A DNA stretch of 60,000 bases from Symbiodinium natans (GCA_905221605.1 CAJNDS010000968.1:457501-517500); one strand, 5' to 3'; shown: positions 12,260-21,911, numbered from the stretch's first letter. Numbers and translations are program-made. The notes: generated from the letters alone by a model not told the origin.

Positions 12260-12375
12260 GACCCAAGCGTAAGAGGGTTAGGGTTTAGGGTTTAGGGTTT
12301 AGGGTTTAGGGTTTAGGGTTTAGGGTTTAGGGTTTAGGGTTTAGGGTTTAGGGTTTAGGGTGACCCAAGAGCAAG
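12260..12375. repeat. (TTTAGGG)n tract bounded by 14-bp direct repeats
   Basis: About twelve copies at 12280-12361. GACCCAAGCGTAAG (12260-12273) precedes it and GACCCAAGAGCAAG (12362-12375) follows immediately: 12 of 14 bases match. This is consistent with an insertion that duplicated its target. Confidence 0.8.
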
Positions 12376-13690
12376 CCAGGAAGAAAAAGGAACCCTATTT
12401 TGGTTCAACGGGGCTTAGAACGGAACCTAAGTCCTAACTAAAGGGAATAGGGGCCTGCTCTGGTATCTGGGGGGCTTAGGAACTCCGAAGCCCAAAAACT
12501 CTAAACCTTTTCAGGGCTTTGGGTTGCGGCTCTTGGAGCCCTAGGGATTTTGGGTCAGGCCTCAGGCCTTAGGGGCTTCGGGGGGTTCGGGGGGTCATCC
12601 AGCAGGGCATACTTTGGACACACATGAGTGAAAGGCTCCTTTTTTGTTGATTTTGGTTCTGTTGACAAGCCTCAGAGGGGCCACTTCTCTTGACCGGAGC
12701 CCAACAAAGCAAGATGTCACGAGGGATCACGCTTGTGAGGAGACACACCTGTTGACCGTCAAATGCCGTCCACAAGCCTACCAAAAAAGGGGCTCTGGAA
12801 CCTGTAAAGCTAGTGCATAGAGCACAACACCCTAAACGCTGAAAAGCTTTTACCCTACACCGTAAAAGCCTTAAGGCCTTAAGCCCTAAATCTCACAAGC
12901 TCTAGAACCTCCAAGCCTTACAGTTGCAGATGCTCTTCTATGGGAAGCCCCAGAAGCCTGAAACCTAAAGGCCGAAAGCCCTAAACGCCTTCTCCATGCC
13001 CCCTAAATGTCCTCCGCCAAATCCCAAAGCCTAAGCCCCAACAAAGCCCAAACCAACACTTAAACCCACAGAATCCAAACCAGTGTTGAGAACCCACCCC
13101 CCCCCCCCCCCCCCCCCCACCCCCCACCCCCCACCCCCCACCCCCCACCCCCCACCCCCCCCCCCCCCCACCCCCCCCCCCCGCCACGCCCCCCCCCCCC
13201 CCACCCACCCCACCCCCCCACCCCCCCCCCCCCACCCCCCCCCCCCCCCCACCCCCCCCCTCCCCCCGCAACCCTACTTTGGAGTAGACCTGGACAAAAA
13301 AGTATATACTTTCTAGGAATTGGGAACCCAGAACTCCCAAGAAAGGACTAAGCACTAATCATAGTACTCCAAAACCCAGCCAATGTGAGGTTCAGCCACT
13401 GCCGCGCTCTACGGAGCAACTCCTGTGGATGGAGGGGGGGGGGGGGGTGGAGCTTGCTTTATCACTAGCAGTTTAGGGTTTAGGGGTTTAGGGTGTAGGG
13501 TTTAGGGGTTTAGGGTGTAGGGCTCATACGCCTGGCATTGCTGGTGACTCAAAAGCAGCTCCGCTCTTTCGAGGGTGTCAGGGGTGAGGCCGTTGCTCTA
13601 CGTTACGCAGGGTTTAGGGCTTGGGGACACCGAGATAGAGTCGCTGACAACTCCGATAGTTGCTGTTGCAAAGCAGACACCCTTTGCAGC
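12370..13690. other. Spacer without recognised genes
   Basis: Contains a poly(C) island (13094-13262), short TTTAGGG pieces at 13470-13525, and a possible family E element (about 12385-12480). Long frames across the poly(C) island (poly-Gly on minus, Pro/His on plus) are artefacts of base composition. Confidence 0.5.
13094..13262. repeat. Poly(C) island with spaced A (C-rich minisatellite)
   Basis: About 170 bases of C runs of 5 to 18 interrupted by single A, plus one CCGCCACG. Confidence 0.95.
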
Positions 13691-13727
13691 AACTATCTTT
13701 TCGAACCACTCTTGGCTAACGCGCATG

Positions 13728-14369
13728 TCAAAAGTGGCCAACATACAGCGTCCACCCTCCCATTTCCTTCTCGTTCATACTAAAGGCCTTTTGGGCATCC
13801 TCTTCGGTCTTGAAAGTCACCACCGCATGTTCAAGAGACGTCTCATTGCGGAACAGGCCGCGATCAACCCAGCGCGGGCGCGCAACGTCCTTGAACAAGT
13901 CCCTGATTGTCTTGAACGTACTGTCGTCAGGCAAGTTACTGAGCACCAAACAGCGCCTCTCCAGATTCACATTGAGCTTGCGCTCTGTTGTGTTCCCCTG
14001 GAACGATCCTTGAACCGTGGCACCATCAAGCTTCTCTACCGCCTTCAATGCCTCCCCTGGCGTGGACATGGTCACTGTAGCCCAACCTTGCGACCGTGTA
14101 CCTTTCATCCTAACCTCACTCCGGAGCACTGTGCCCACTTCTTCGAACATCACGCGGAGCTCCTGATCCCTGATGCTCCAGGGAAGGCTTCCCACATAAA
14201 CGCTGCGAGTTTCCGGGCTCCGCCCGAGTTCCTTGTTCGAGGGCGCCTCCGTGGCAAAGAAGAGGGGTCCACATCTCCAGCTGACTGAGGCGGCCAGGAG
14301 TAAGACACAGATGCGGCGTGGAAGCTTTGCCCACCTCCTGCGCGGCGCGAGACGCAAGGATGCGGCCAT
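13728..14369 (-). CDS. RRM protein with N-terminal signal/transit-like leader, copy 1
   Basis: A 213-residue intronless frame; ATG at 14369 chosen because it aligns with the start of the neighbouring copy. Residues about 1-45 are basic (RRRWAK, RR) followed by a hydrophobic core (ICVLLLAASVSW) and then FFATEAPSN. This resembles the bipartite plastid-targeting leaders of peridinin dinoflagellates. Two RNA-recognition motifs follow: RRM1 (about 58-135) with RNP2 VYVGSL and an RNP1 SQGWATVTM, degenerate at its first glycine context; RRM2 (about 140-213) with RNP2 LVLSNL and RNP1 EHAVVTF. The layout recalls chloroplast ribonucleoproteins (cp28/31 type), so a role in organellar RNA binding is inferred. 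It lies 0.65 kb downstream of its paralogue on the same strand and lacks the GGWKAS stretch in the leader of copy 2. Frame and family are clear; the plastid location is not proven. Confidence 0.85.
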   Translation of the reverse strand: MAASLRLAPRRRWAKLPRRICVLLLAASVSWRCGPLFFATEAPSNKELGRSPETRSVYVGSLPWSIRDQELRVMFEEVGTVLRSEVRMKGTRSQGWATVTMSTPGEALKAVEKLDGATVQGSFQGNTTERKLNVNLERRCLVLSNLPDDSTFKTIRDLFKDVARPRWVDRGLFRNETSLEHAVVTFKTEEDAQKAFSMNEKEMGGWTLYVGHF

Positions 14370-15023
14370 GACCCGTGGCCTCAGGACCAACCGGACACCC
14401 TAAGATCCTGCATGGGATTGCTGCGTTGCAGACAAACATCGCATCACACAGACCCTCACTCCCGGCAGCCTCTTAACCAGATGAAAGCTGTACTGGAAAG
14501 ACCGAGAACCGCTAATAGCATCTTGAAAACTGTCTGGTTTACCTGCCATTGTACATAAGGCTTGCATGTCGCAAGCCATTCGAAACACACACAAGCAACC
14601 GAGTGAAAATCGCTAACCAACTCCGACAGTTGCAGAGCAAACCGACTCCATGTCCCATGCCAAGCCCCTGGGGCACCCTTCCCATAGGTTTCGGAGAAAG
14701 TAGTTCTTCCCCGCTCGCAGATGGAGCTTGTAAGGCAAGCTTTGCCCTTGAGGACATGGCGGGTGGGGTGTTGCGCTTCGCCCCCTAAGCTGGACGATGC
14801 TGGACTCCTAACTACTCCTAACTCCCAAATCCTAGACCCCCTAACGCTGCTGTGGATACAAGCCTAAACCCTTAAACCTCAACCCCTGCACCCCACAGGG
14901 TTTCGGGTAGCATCTCTGTGGAGTTTAGAGTGTAGGGGATTCAGGGCTTGGGGTTTTAGCTGCCATTGCCTGGACAAGCCCTCAGCAAATCTCGTTTTGA
15001 ACCACTCTTGGCTAACGCGCATG

Positions 15024-15692
15024 TCAAAAGTGGCCCACATACAGCGTCCACCCTCCCATTTCCTTCTCGTTCATACTCAAGGCCTTTTGGGCGTCCTCTT
15101 CGGTCTTGAAAATCACCACCGCGTGTCCAGGAGACGTCTCATTGGGGAATAGGCCGAGGTTGACATAAGGGCGGGCGATTGCGAGGTCATCGAAAAGACC
15201 CTTGATTGTCTCGAACGTACTGCCGTCAGGCAAATTGCTGAGCACCAAGCAGCGCTTCTCCAGATTCACAGTGAGCTGGCGCTCTGTTGCGTTGCCCCTG
15301 GACGATCCTCGAATCGTGAAACCGTCAAACTTCTCTGCGGCCTTCACAGCCTCCTCCGGCGTGGACATGGTCACGGTGCCCCAACCTCGCGATTTTTTAC
15401 CGAAGATCATCTCAACCTCGCTCCGGAGAACCGTGCCCGCTTCTTCGAAGATCACGCGGAGCTCCTCGCCCCTGGTGCTCCAGGGAAGGTTTCCCACATA
15501 AAGGCTGCGAGTTTCCGGGCTCCGCCCGAGTTCCTTGTTCGAGGGCGCCTCGGTGGCGAAGAGGAGGGGTCCACATCTCCAGCTGACTGAGGCGGCCAGG
15601 AGCAAGACGCCGATGCGGCGTGGAGATGCCTTCCAGCCTCCTAGCGGCTTTGCCCACCTCCTGCGCGGCGCGGGACACAAGGATGCGGCCAT
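15024..15692 (-). CDS. RRM protein with N-terminal signal/transit-like leader, copy 2
   Basis: A 222-residue intronless frame starting at ATG 15692. The leader has PRRRWAK, GGWKASPRR, a hydrophobic stretch GVLLLAASVSWRC and LLFATEAPSN. RRM1 has RNP2 LYVGNL and a good RNP1 RGWGTVTM. RRM2 has RNP2 LVLSNL and RNP1 PGHAVVIF. The C-terminus, EMGGWTLYVGHF, is identical to copy 1. By eye the proteins match at about three quarters of positions. The duplication extends past the coding region: 3' flank (about 14980-15023 against 13680-13727) and 5' flank (AATAGCGTCTTGAAAATTGT here, AATAGCATCTTGAAAACTGT in copy 1) also match. So this is a DNA-level tandem duplication. The more canonical RNP1 suggests copy 2 is the less derived one (inference). 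Confidence 0.87.
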   Translation of the reverse strand: MAASLCPAPRRRWAKPLGGWKASPRRIGVLLLAASVSWRCGPLLFATEAPSNKELGRSPETRSLYVGNLPWSTRGEELRVIFEEAGTVLRSEVEMIFGKKSRGWGTVTMSTPEEAVKAAEKFDGFTIRGSSRGNATERQLTVNLEKRCLVLSNLPDGSTFETIKGLFDDLAIARPYVNLGLFPNETSPGHAVVIFKTEEDAQKALSMNEKEMGGWTLYVGHF

Positions 15693-16037
15693 GGCACGTG
15701 GCCTCAGGACCAGCCGGACACCCTAAGGCCCTAAGGCCCTAAGATCCTGTGTGAGATTGCTGAGTTGCAGAACAACATCTCATCACACACCGACATACAC
15801 AGGCCCTCACTCCCCAGCAGCCTCTTAACCGGATCAAGGTAACACCATGGACCCTCCTGACACTGGATCCCACGAAACAGGCTCAAACCGACTCAAACCC
15901 CACAGTTCTAATAGCGTCTTGAAAATTGTCTGGCGTCCTCAGTACTTACCGCTTTACATCAGGCTTGCCTGTGGCAAACAAGTCGACACAAACACACCCA
16001 CATGCGCACCCTAATCCCTAAACCCTAAACCCTAAAC

Positions 16038-16116
16038 AGAGCAGCCGCCGCTCCGCAAGGATGCGCAGGGTGTTCAGAGCATCCTCTCGGCCGGCCTGGA
16101 CCAGCTGGTTGCTTGT
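16038..16116 (-). CDS. Candidate exon, unknown helical protein
   Basis: Minus frame contains TSNQLVQAGREDALNTLRIL, followed by AERRLL. Length 79 nt (26 codons plus 1). It begins after CCCGAG and ends exactly where a telomere-type tract begins, so the intron would start T|GTTTAGGG. It may be a 3' exon of the long gene to its right; the RRM genes start 0.35 kb downstream. Confidence 0.6.
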
Positions 16117-16628
16117 CTCGGGCCGGGGCAGGGGAGAGCACTTTGCCCTAAAACCCTAAGCCTAAGGGGTAGTTCTTTGAATTAGGGCCCCGTTTTGGGT
16201 CTCCTGCATCGTACGGCACCATGTAAAAAGGGTCCCTAGCTTAGAGAACTGCCCGTACGCAGTTTGGCATCATTATTGGAGCTTATTATGTGGGGCCAGG
16301 GTTGAGAAATCATGTCCATGGCTGCTTCTTACGGTTGGCCTCAGCAGCACCTCACAGAGTGCAACAACCCAAAGCCCAGAGACCCTGATGTGATCAAGGA
16401 CTACGCCTTCAAGCCAACAAAGATTCTACATGGGATATGTCCCAAAGGAGGGGTACCCCGAATACGCACCCCAGATGTAGATCCGTCCTTATCATTTTGG
16501 TAAACCCCCCCCTGTGATTATAAGTCTTGTTTCCTCGCTTAATCAAGGAGGAAAAGAGCTTTCTGTGGGACGTGATCGGCCTTTCGAGGACTGGGGATGT
16601 GGCGACTGTGAGATTTGGATTGGGAGGA

Positions 16629-16690
16629 GAACCCCAAACCCTAAACCCTAAACCCTAAACCCTAAACCCTAAACCCTAAACCCTAAACCC
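16629..16690. repeat. (CCCTAAA)n tract
   Basis: About eight copies. Confidence 0.95.
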
Positions 16691-17225
16691 GATCAACAAC
16701 TTAGGAAAGCAGACTCGTCGTTACGAGTACTTTGTCCTTGGGGCTTGAAATCGCCTGACAAAACTGTGGTGTCGTGAGTACTGAATTATTACGCTGGCAC
16801 ACGAACCAAGAACAAAGAGCTGACCGTACTTTGGGAAGCAGATCCGTCCAAAGTATGTGTGAGGGTAGGGTCCTTGTTGAAACAGAGAGTTCATAGCTCA
16901 AAAGCTTCGGCGCCCTCAACAAGTCGAAGGTGCCCAAAGCCGAAGCAAAGTGCCTTCTGCATCATGGCTGGCGCGTAGTAAAGCAAAAGGGCAGGGCCCC
17001 GCCTCATTTGACAACTTAGCTGCGACCCTAGAACTGCAGAACGCCCGCTGCTACTTGACGAGTCTGCCACAATGCGGGATTGTGAGGTGGGGTTGAGGCT
17101 GGCAGGAGTTTGGGAGCTGGGTTTGAATGATGATGATTACGGAGTAGTGGGATTGAGGTCCATCATGGGTTTGGGTTTGCTTGGTGCAGCTCAAGACATC
17201 TGATCTCCATCTACACCCTACAAGC

Positions 17226-17352
17226 CCTAAACCCGAAACCCTAAACCCTAAACCCTAAACCCTAACCCTAAACCCTAAACCCTAAACCCTACACCCTAAA
17301 CCCTAAACCCTAAACCCTAAACCCTAAACCCTAAACCCTAAACCCTAAACCC
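17226..17352. repeat. (CCCTAAA)n tract
   Basis: About 18 copies with minor variants. Its right edge coincides with the donor of the exon at 17351-17414. Confidence 0.95.
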
Positions 17353-17414
17353 GAACACAACCAGAAACAAGCAGCCCGGCCGGGGCACTTGGGGCCAACG
17401 ACCTTCGAGAAGGA
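17351..17414 (-). CDS. Candidate exon, unknown protein
   Basis: After GACCAG the minus frame reads SFSKVVGPKCPGRAACFWLC. It ends TCG G|GTTTAGGG at the tract edge (64 nt). The start resembles the exon at 28796-28903 (SFSEVVPAVLRLGRW), so the two may come from related proteins or repeated domains. Confidence 0.55.
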
Positions 17415-17439
17415 CTGGTCGCACAAACCTGCTTGCCGC

Positions 17440-17592
17440 TTAGGTTTCAGGGTTTAGAAATTAGGGTTAGGGTTTTTAGGGTTTTTTGGGTTTAGGGTTT
17501 TTAGGGTTTTAGGGTTTTTAGGGTTTTTAGGGGGTTTAGGGGGTTTAGGGGGTTTAGGGGGTTTAGGGGGTTTAGGACTTAGGACTTAGGAC
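17440..17592. repeat. Degenerate TTTAGGG tract, passing into GGGGGTTTA and GGACTTA repeats
   Basis: Spacing drifts from TTTAGGG through TTTTTAGGG to GGGGGTTTA (five copies near 17527-17573) and TTAGGAC (three copies). Confidence 0.85.
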
Positions 17593-17790
17593 TTAGGCGT
17601 TTTGGCAGTGAAACTGTTCTTTGCGCAGGCTAAACCCTAACCCCAAGCCCTTTTAGGGATTCGGCTACTTAAAAACATTGTACAACTTGTACAACATCGC
17701 AGGGCTTTTCGGGCTTTACGGGTCGACCTCAGGGCGCAACTAGGGTTTAGGGTTTAGGGTTTGGGGTTTAGGGTTAGGGTTTAGGGTCCC

Positions 17791-17915
17791 TTGAGAGGCA
17801 TTGAGTGGTGGCCTGTCAGCGACAGCTCCTCGGAAATGATCTCCATGTCTTCTCGGTCTAACTTGCCTCGAGGCGACTCTTGGCTGAAGGCCGTCAGAGC
17901 ATGGGTCCCCGATCC
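17791..17915 (-). CDS. Candidate exon, unknown protein
   Basis: Minus frame after GGAACAG contains TAFSQESPRGKLDREDMEII and then SEELSL. An open frame runs the whole length. The 3' border is uncertain (a GC donor at 17812 is possible). A copy of a dispersed motif, TTTGCAACAGGCTTCGC, lies just upstream at 17934-17950. Confidence 0.5.
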
Positions 17916-18187
17916 CTGTTCCGGAACCCACCCTTTGCAACAGGCTTCGCACCTCGCCTTGACCCCACCCTAAACCCTAAACCCTTTTTTGAGCAACAAG
18001 CCTAGACCCTAAACCCTAAAACCCTATAGACCCTAGACCGTAAACCCTAAACCCTAGACCCTAACTGAACCCGGCCCTCAAATCCAAAACCCCGAAAACC
18101 CCTCAACCCTGAACAAACCGATGCATCGACCTTGGAAGGGGCATCCATCTAGTTTAACACCGCTACCCCATGAACCCCCGGTAAGCC

Positions 18188-18244
18188 CCTAAACCCTAAA
18201 CCCTAAACCCTATAAACCCTAAACCCTAAACCCTAAACCCTAAG
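18188..18244. repeat. (CCCTAAA)n tract
   Basis: About eight copies with one CCCTATAAA. Confidence 0.9.
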
Positions 18245-18509
18245 CCCTTTAAACAATTTTAGACTCTAAGAGGTTCCCGGAGTCGCTCTAAGGGTTGAGA
18301 GGTTACATCTCGACCCTCACGATAGCCGATGGCTGAAGGACGGTGCGAAGAGCTGAGAGGTTTAGGGTTTAGGGTTTAGGGTTACAGGGTTTGGAGCTTA
18401 TCTGGTTTAGGTAAGGGTTAGGGGTCTGGAGGGACCTGGATGTCACGGCTTAGGCACGCCGCAGAATCCCCCAACTTCCCAAGCAAGCGCGCCCCACGCC
18501 CTTGCGCCC

Positions 18510-18583
18510 CTATGTGAAGGCAGCCGGGCTGCTAAGGGCCCGGATGATGGCACTGCCATCACTCTGGGCCATGATGACGAGGC
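18510..18583 (-). CDS. Candidate exon, unknown protein
   Basis: After ATCCCAG the minus frame reads LVIMAQSDGSAIIRALSSPA and is then stopped by TAG at about 18512. Either the last exon of a transcript or, more likely, a GC donor precedes the stop. Confidence 0.5.
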
Positions 18584-18663
18584 CTGGGATTCTTTTTGGT
18601 TCTCTTCCGCCCTGAACCCTTAACCCTAATTAACCTTGTAACGCTTTTTTGAACCCGGAACTG

Positions 18664-18800
18664 AGCCCCTAAACCCTAATAACCCTAATAACCCTAATAA
18701 CCCTAATAGCCCTAATAACCCTAATAACCCTAATAACCCTAATAACCCTAATAACCCTAATAACCCTAATAACCCTAATAACCCTAATAACCCTAAACCC
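18664..18800. repeat. (CCCTAATAA)n 9-bp minisatellite
   Basis: About 14 copies of a 9-mer that looks like the telomere unit with two extra bases. The minus-strand frame across it is a Leu-Leu-Gly repeat and is not a gene. Confidence 0.95.
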
Positions 18801-18974
18801 AGACTTTTCGGATGAGGCTTTGAACCCAAGCCCTGATCCCTTGAGGTCTTTGGGGAGAAGCTCGCGGGCTGCCAGCCGTGGGACTATGGGAGGGCGGTTC
18901 CTACACTACGGCTAAGGATAAAGGGTTTGGGGTTTAGGGTTTAGGGTTTAGGGATTCTCGTGCTTTGGGGCATC

Positions 18975-19031
18975 TTTGGGGCGCCCGCCATGTTGGGAAA
19001 TGCCCATGTGGTGAATTGTCTGCTCTAAATC
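18975..19031 (-). CDS. Candidate exon, unknown protein
   Basis: After GGACCAG the minus frame reads DLEQTIHHMGISQHGGRPKD. Phase 0 at its start fits the preceding exon (19308-19400). The 3' border is uncertain. Confidence 0.5.
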
Positions 19032-19035
19032 CTGG

Positions 19036-19134
19036 TCCCCCTTGCGGGTTACCCAAAGAAAGACTCTAAACCCTAAACCCTAAACCCTAAACCCTAAACC
19101 CTAAATCTCCCTTGAGGGTTACCCAAAGAAAGAC
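19036..19134. repeat. (CCCTAAA)n tract bounded by a 29-bp direct repeat
   Basis: 19036-19064 and 19106-19134 match at 27 of 29 positions and enclose a tract of about six copies (19065-19105). Shared core: GGGTTACCCAAAGAAAGAC. It resembles an insertion with a long target-site duplication. Confidence 0.9.
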
Positions 19135-19307
19135 ATACCTGGCAAGTGTTCGGAGGCCAAAAACAAAAGGGGCCCCAGAATTTTTGACACCGATGTGACA
19201 CGCTGAACTTGATGGTCTTAGGAGGCCGGTGTTTTGCTTTAGGGTTTAGGGTTTGGGGTTTGGGGTTTAGGGTTTAGGGTTTAGGGTTGAGGGAGCCCTC
19301 TTTTGAC

Positions 19308-19400
19308 GGCTGCCAGCGGGCGCATCTTGGCGATGGCCGTGGCGTCAGCCGGCACTGGGCCGAGCTTGGGCAAGTTTTGCCAGCGCCACTCGAGGTAGTC
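19308..19400 (-). CDS. Candidate exon of the long unknown gene
   Basis: Exactly 31 codons after CTAAACAG: DYLEWRWQNLPKLGPVPADA, then TAIAKMR, ending GCC|GTCAAA. It joins in phase to the exon at 20032-20105 (...KTETQVYE), giving QVYEDYLEWRW. The acceptor lies at the end of a C-rich telomere-type tract. Confidence 0.7.
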
Positions 19401-20031
19401 CTGTTTAGGGTTTCGGGTTTAGGGTTTAGGGCTGTCAAGCCATTCAAATCTTAGCCCGGCGAGATTGGAATGCCAACCGTCCGATATTCCTACCGCACTG
19501 AGCAACTCAATGCGCACACACACACACACACACACCTGTTCTGCTCTGAAGCCTCAGACCCTGAATGCGGGCACCTAAACGCGTAAACCCCGAGAGCTCA
19601 GAGAAGCCCTATGCCACAGCCTACAGGAGGTCGCATGAGCCTCATGCCAGAAGACAAAGCCCAAATGAGTGTTCTGTGTTAGGACCACTCCCGCCCCACA
19701 CCCGAAACCCTAAACACTCACGCCCTGAACCCTAAAACCCATTACCCGGTATCTGAGGAATGTACATTAGACGCTTTAGGGATTCTTCTTATGTGCGCCC
19801 TACACTCACCCTAAGCCCTAAAGCTTATACACCCTCAAAGTGGTCCTCAGCCCCACATACCACTCAGAATCGACCAACATTTAGGGTTTAGGGCCTTAAA
19901 GGGCATCACGAGCAGACGACCTAAATTTGAAGCCAGGAACCTTAGCCCCAAACCCCATAGATTTTAAGTTGTATGCCCTGCAGACACGCAGACACAAAGA
20001 AGCCCCCCCGCATTGCCGTAAGCCCGAGGGC

Positions 20032-20105
20032 CTCGTAGACCTGCGTTTCCGTCTTCGGACCCAGCGTCCATACCACGGGAAAGGACTCCTTGAATGCCCA
20101 AACCA
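20032..20105 (-). CDS. Candidate exon of the long unknown gene
   Basis: 74 nt after ACCTTAG: frame reads VWAFKESFPVVWTLGPKTET and then QVYE. It ends GAG|GCCC, a GC donor. Its start (2 nt plus codons) fits the 1-nt overhang of the exon at 20582-20658. The coding quality is high and the other frames are broken. Confidence 0.7.
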
Positions 20106-20300
20106 CTAAGGTTTAGGTTTCAGTGTTTCGGGCTTAGGGCCTGGGGCAAGTGTTTAGGCTTTTGCGGAAAGTGCGGCGGAGATTCAATTTGGGGGCCACA
20201 ACGTCCCAAATATTCACAAGCCTCCAAATTAGGGATCATTGGGGATTGATAAAGTGTGCTTAGGGTTGATAGATAAGGGGGGAACCAGAGCTTGAAGTAG

Positions 20301-20406
20301 CTACTTAGTTGTCCAGTAACCTGGGGGAACTCAAGGTTAACCTTTAGGATTATAAGGGGATTCTATTACCCCAAAAAGGTTAAAGGTTACCTACTCTACT
20401 ACTAGG
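20301..20406. mobile_element. MITE-like element, family C copy 2
   Basis: CTACTTAGTTGTCCAGTAAC at the left, CCCCAAAAAGGTTAAAGGTT and CCTACTCTACTACTAGG at the right. The core has GGTTAACCTTTAGGATTATA. Confidence 0.8.
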
Positions 20407-20410
20407 GTTA

Positions 20411-20441
20411 AGAACACAGGCTTGTAGTTAAGAACACAGGC
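20411..20441. repeat. Two copies of AAGAACACAGGCTT
   Basis: Direct duplication placed immediately after the family C element. Confidence 0.85.
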
Positions 20442-20499
20442 TTTTCGGCCGTGAGGCGGCCCAAATTGCTCAAGGGGCTCCCCTAAACCCCTTTTTTTT

Positions 20500-20584
20500 T
20501 GCACCCTAAACCCTAAACCCTAAACCCTAAACCCTAAACCCTAAACCCTAAACCCTAAACCCTAAACCCTAAACCCTAAACCCC
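20500..20584. repeat. (CCCTAAA)n tract
   Basis: About twelve copies. In gene sense it begins at the donor of the next exon, G|GTTTAGGG. Confidence 0.95.
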
Positions 20585-20658
20585 AAGAACAGTCGTTCCG
20601 AGTCCCGGCCATGTTCAGGCAAGTCTCCACGAAGCTGGTAAGCACATGCTTGGGGAAC
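20582..20658 (-). CDS. Candidate exon of the long unknown gene
   Basis: 77 nt after CGATCAG: frame reads FPKHVLTSFVETCLNMAGTR. It joins the AA overhang of the exon at 21569-21631 to give KFVLKFPKHVLTSF, and its last G plus the TG of the next exon gives Val. The donor lies in the telomere-type tract (TGG G|GTTTAGGG). Confidence 0.7.
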
Positions 20659-20888
20659 CTGATCGCAGGATGTCCGTCTTGGGATTTGGGGGTTTACGAA
20701 AGTGGGGTTTAGGGTTTCGGGCTTCGGGCTTAGGATTCTTGAGGGTTCCCAAATAGTAGGATCCCCTTATAATATGAGGACCCAACAAGGTACCCCGAAT
20801 ATCGCAAACCCCCGTTTCGTGGTGTCTGGTGGGAGGGGGGGGGGGGGGGTGCGGGGGTGTTCCCAAGGCAAGACCAGGCACTCATCGC

Positions 20889-20926
20889 CCTAAACCCTAA
20901 ACCCTAAACCCTAAACCCTAAACCCC
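20889..20926. repeat. (CCCTAAA)n tract
   Basis: About five copies. Confidence 0.95.
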
Positions 20927-20992
20927 AAAGAGAGTCTCTCAACATCGGGATGCATAGGCTCGAGGCTCATCAGGAACGACTCGGACATTTTA
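20924..20992 (-). CDS. Possible extra or alternative exon
   Basis: Minus frame reads KMSESFLMSLEPMHPDVERL. It ends TTG GG|GTTTAGGG. Both phases fit between the exons at 21569-21631 and 20582-20658, but those two also join directly without it, so it could be a cassette exon or a relic. Confidence 0.4.
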
Positions 20993-21075
20993 CTTTTCGG
21001 GGTTTAAGAGTTTAGGGCAGCGGCCTACTCTCAAAACGGGGCCACCATGACCCTGTAGGGTTTAGTCTATTTTTG

Positions 21076-21133
21076 GAGGGGGTTTAGGGTTTAGGGTTTA
21101 GGGTTTAGGGTTTAGGGTTTAGGGTTTAGGGTT
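21076..21133. repeat. (TTTAGGG)n tract
   Basis: About eight copies. Confidence 0.95.
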
Positions 21134-21259
21134 CAACTCTAAGGCGCTTTCGGGGCTATGCTTCATGTCTGGGAGCCCATCTACCCCAACCCTAACAGCC
21201 TTCTGCCCGAAAGAGGGCGAAAATAGGGCTTAGGGTTGAAGACTGCTTTTGGGCCTTGA

Positions 21260-21299
21260 TTTGTTTGTTTTTTTTTTTTGGGGGGGGGGGGGGGGGGGA
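21260..21299. repeat. Poly(T)-poly(G) junction
   Basis: About 14 T followed directly by about 17 G, the reverse complement of the C-to-A junctions elsewhere. Confidence 0.9.
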
Positions 21300-21568
21300 G
21301 AAGGCAAATATCGGATGCTATGCGTGAAACTCATGGCCTTAGGCGCTTGGGGCTTGGAGAGTCTGGAGATTTCGGGCTGTTGGCTCCTCCTACAACCAAC
21401 GAACTCCCTGCAGGCCCTGGGCGATAGGCAATGACACTTACAAACCCGTATCCCCATACCCCAAAAGGTACACAACAGGGAATCCCAGGTCCAATCATCC
21501 TCAAACAATGTTCCAACTTTCTGGAGTTTACTATAAACCCTGTAAGCCACCCCCTTTCGCCCTGGCAC

Positions 21569-21631
21569 TTCAGCACAAACTTCTCGCAGCCCTGCAGTGG
21601 ATAAGGCTCGGCACCGGCAAGGTCTGCGAAC
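21569..21631 (-). CDS. Candidate exon of the long unknown gene
   Basis: 63 nt after CAATCAG. The frame reads FADLAGAEPYPLQGCEKFVL and ends CTGAA|GTGCC. Its first G completes Trp with the previous exon (IHW|F). I have the impression of having seen similar WLTDLAGAEP segments in dinoflagellate hypothetical proteins, but cannot check this. Confidence 0.7.
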
Positions 21632-21861
21632 CTGATTGCCGTGGGGCGATTGAAGACCCATGGAGTTTAGGGCAGGTGTTTGCACTAGGGCTGTGGATTT
21701 AGGGTTGAAGATCCATGGAGTTCGGGTTTAGGGGTTTTGGGTTAGAGGGATTGCCAGGGTTTAGGATCTGGGGTGCAGGGTTAGCTCCAGGGCCCCGCGG
21801 CTTTAGTGAACATTTGAAAATTTGGCTGCTCAGGCCACTAACTAGAGTTCAGCTCCAAAGG

Positions 21862-21911
21862 ACCCTAAACCCTAAACCCTAAACCCTAAACCCTAAACCC
21901 TAAACCCTAAA
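21862..21911. repeat. (CCCTAAA)n tract
   Basis: About seven copies. Confidence 0.95.

Larger units (their letters stand above)
13680..15990 (-). repeat. Tandem duplication carrying the RRM genes
   Basis: Units of about 0.9-1.0 kb: about 13680-14600 and about 14980-15990. Coding region, start-proximal leader DNA and at least 40 bp of 3' flank are duplicated. Indels include CCCTAAGG repeats near 15721-15738 and a roughly 45-bp insertion in the copy 2 5' flank. Confidence 0.8.

Noticed and set aside
12981-13355. Poly-Gly (minus) and Pro/His-rich (plus) open frames
   Set aside because: Produced by the poly(C) island; no codon structure beyond base composition.
13575-14288. 237-codon plus-strand frame opposite RRM copy 1
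   Set aside because: Antisense shadow; the minus frame has RRM motifs and a matching paralogue, and the plus frame is broken in copy 2.
18626-18829. Leu-Leu-Gly repeat protein
   Set aside because: Translation of the CCCTAATAA minisatellite.
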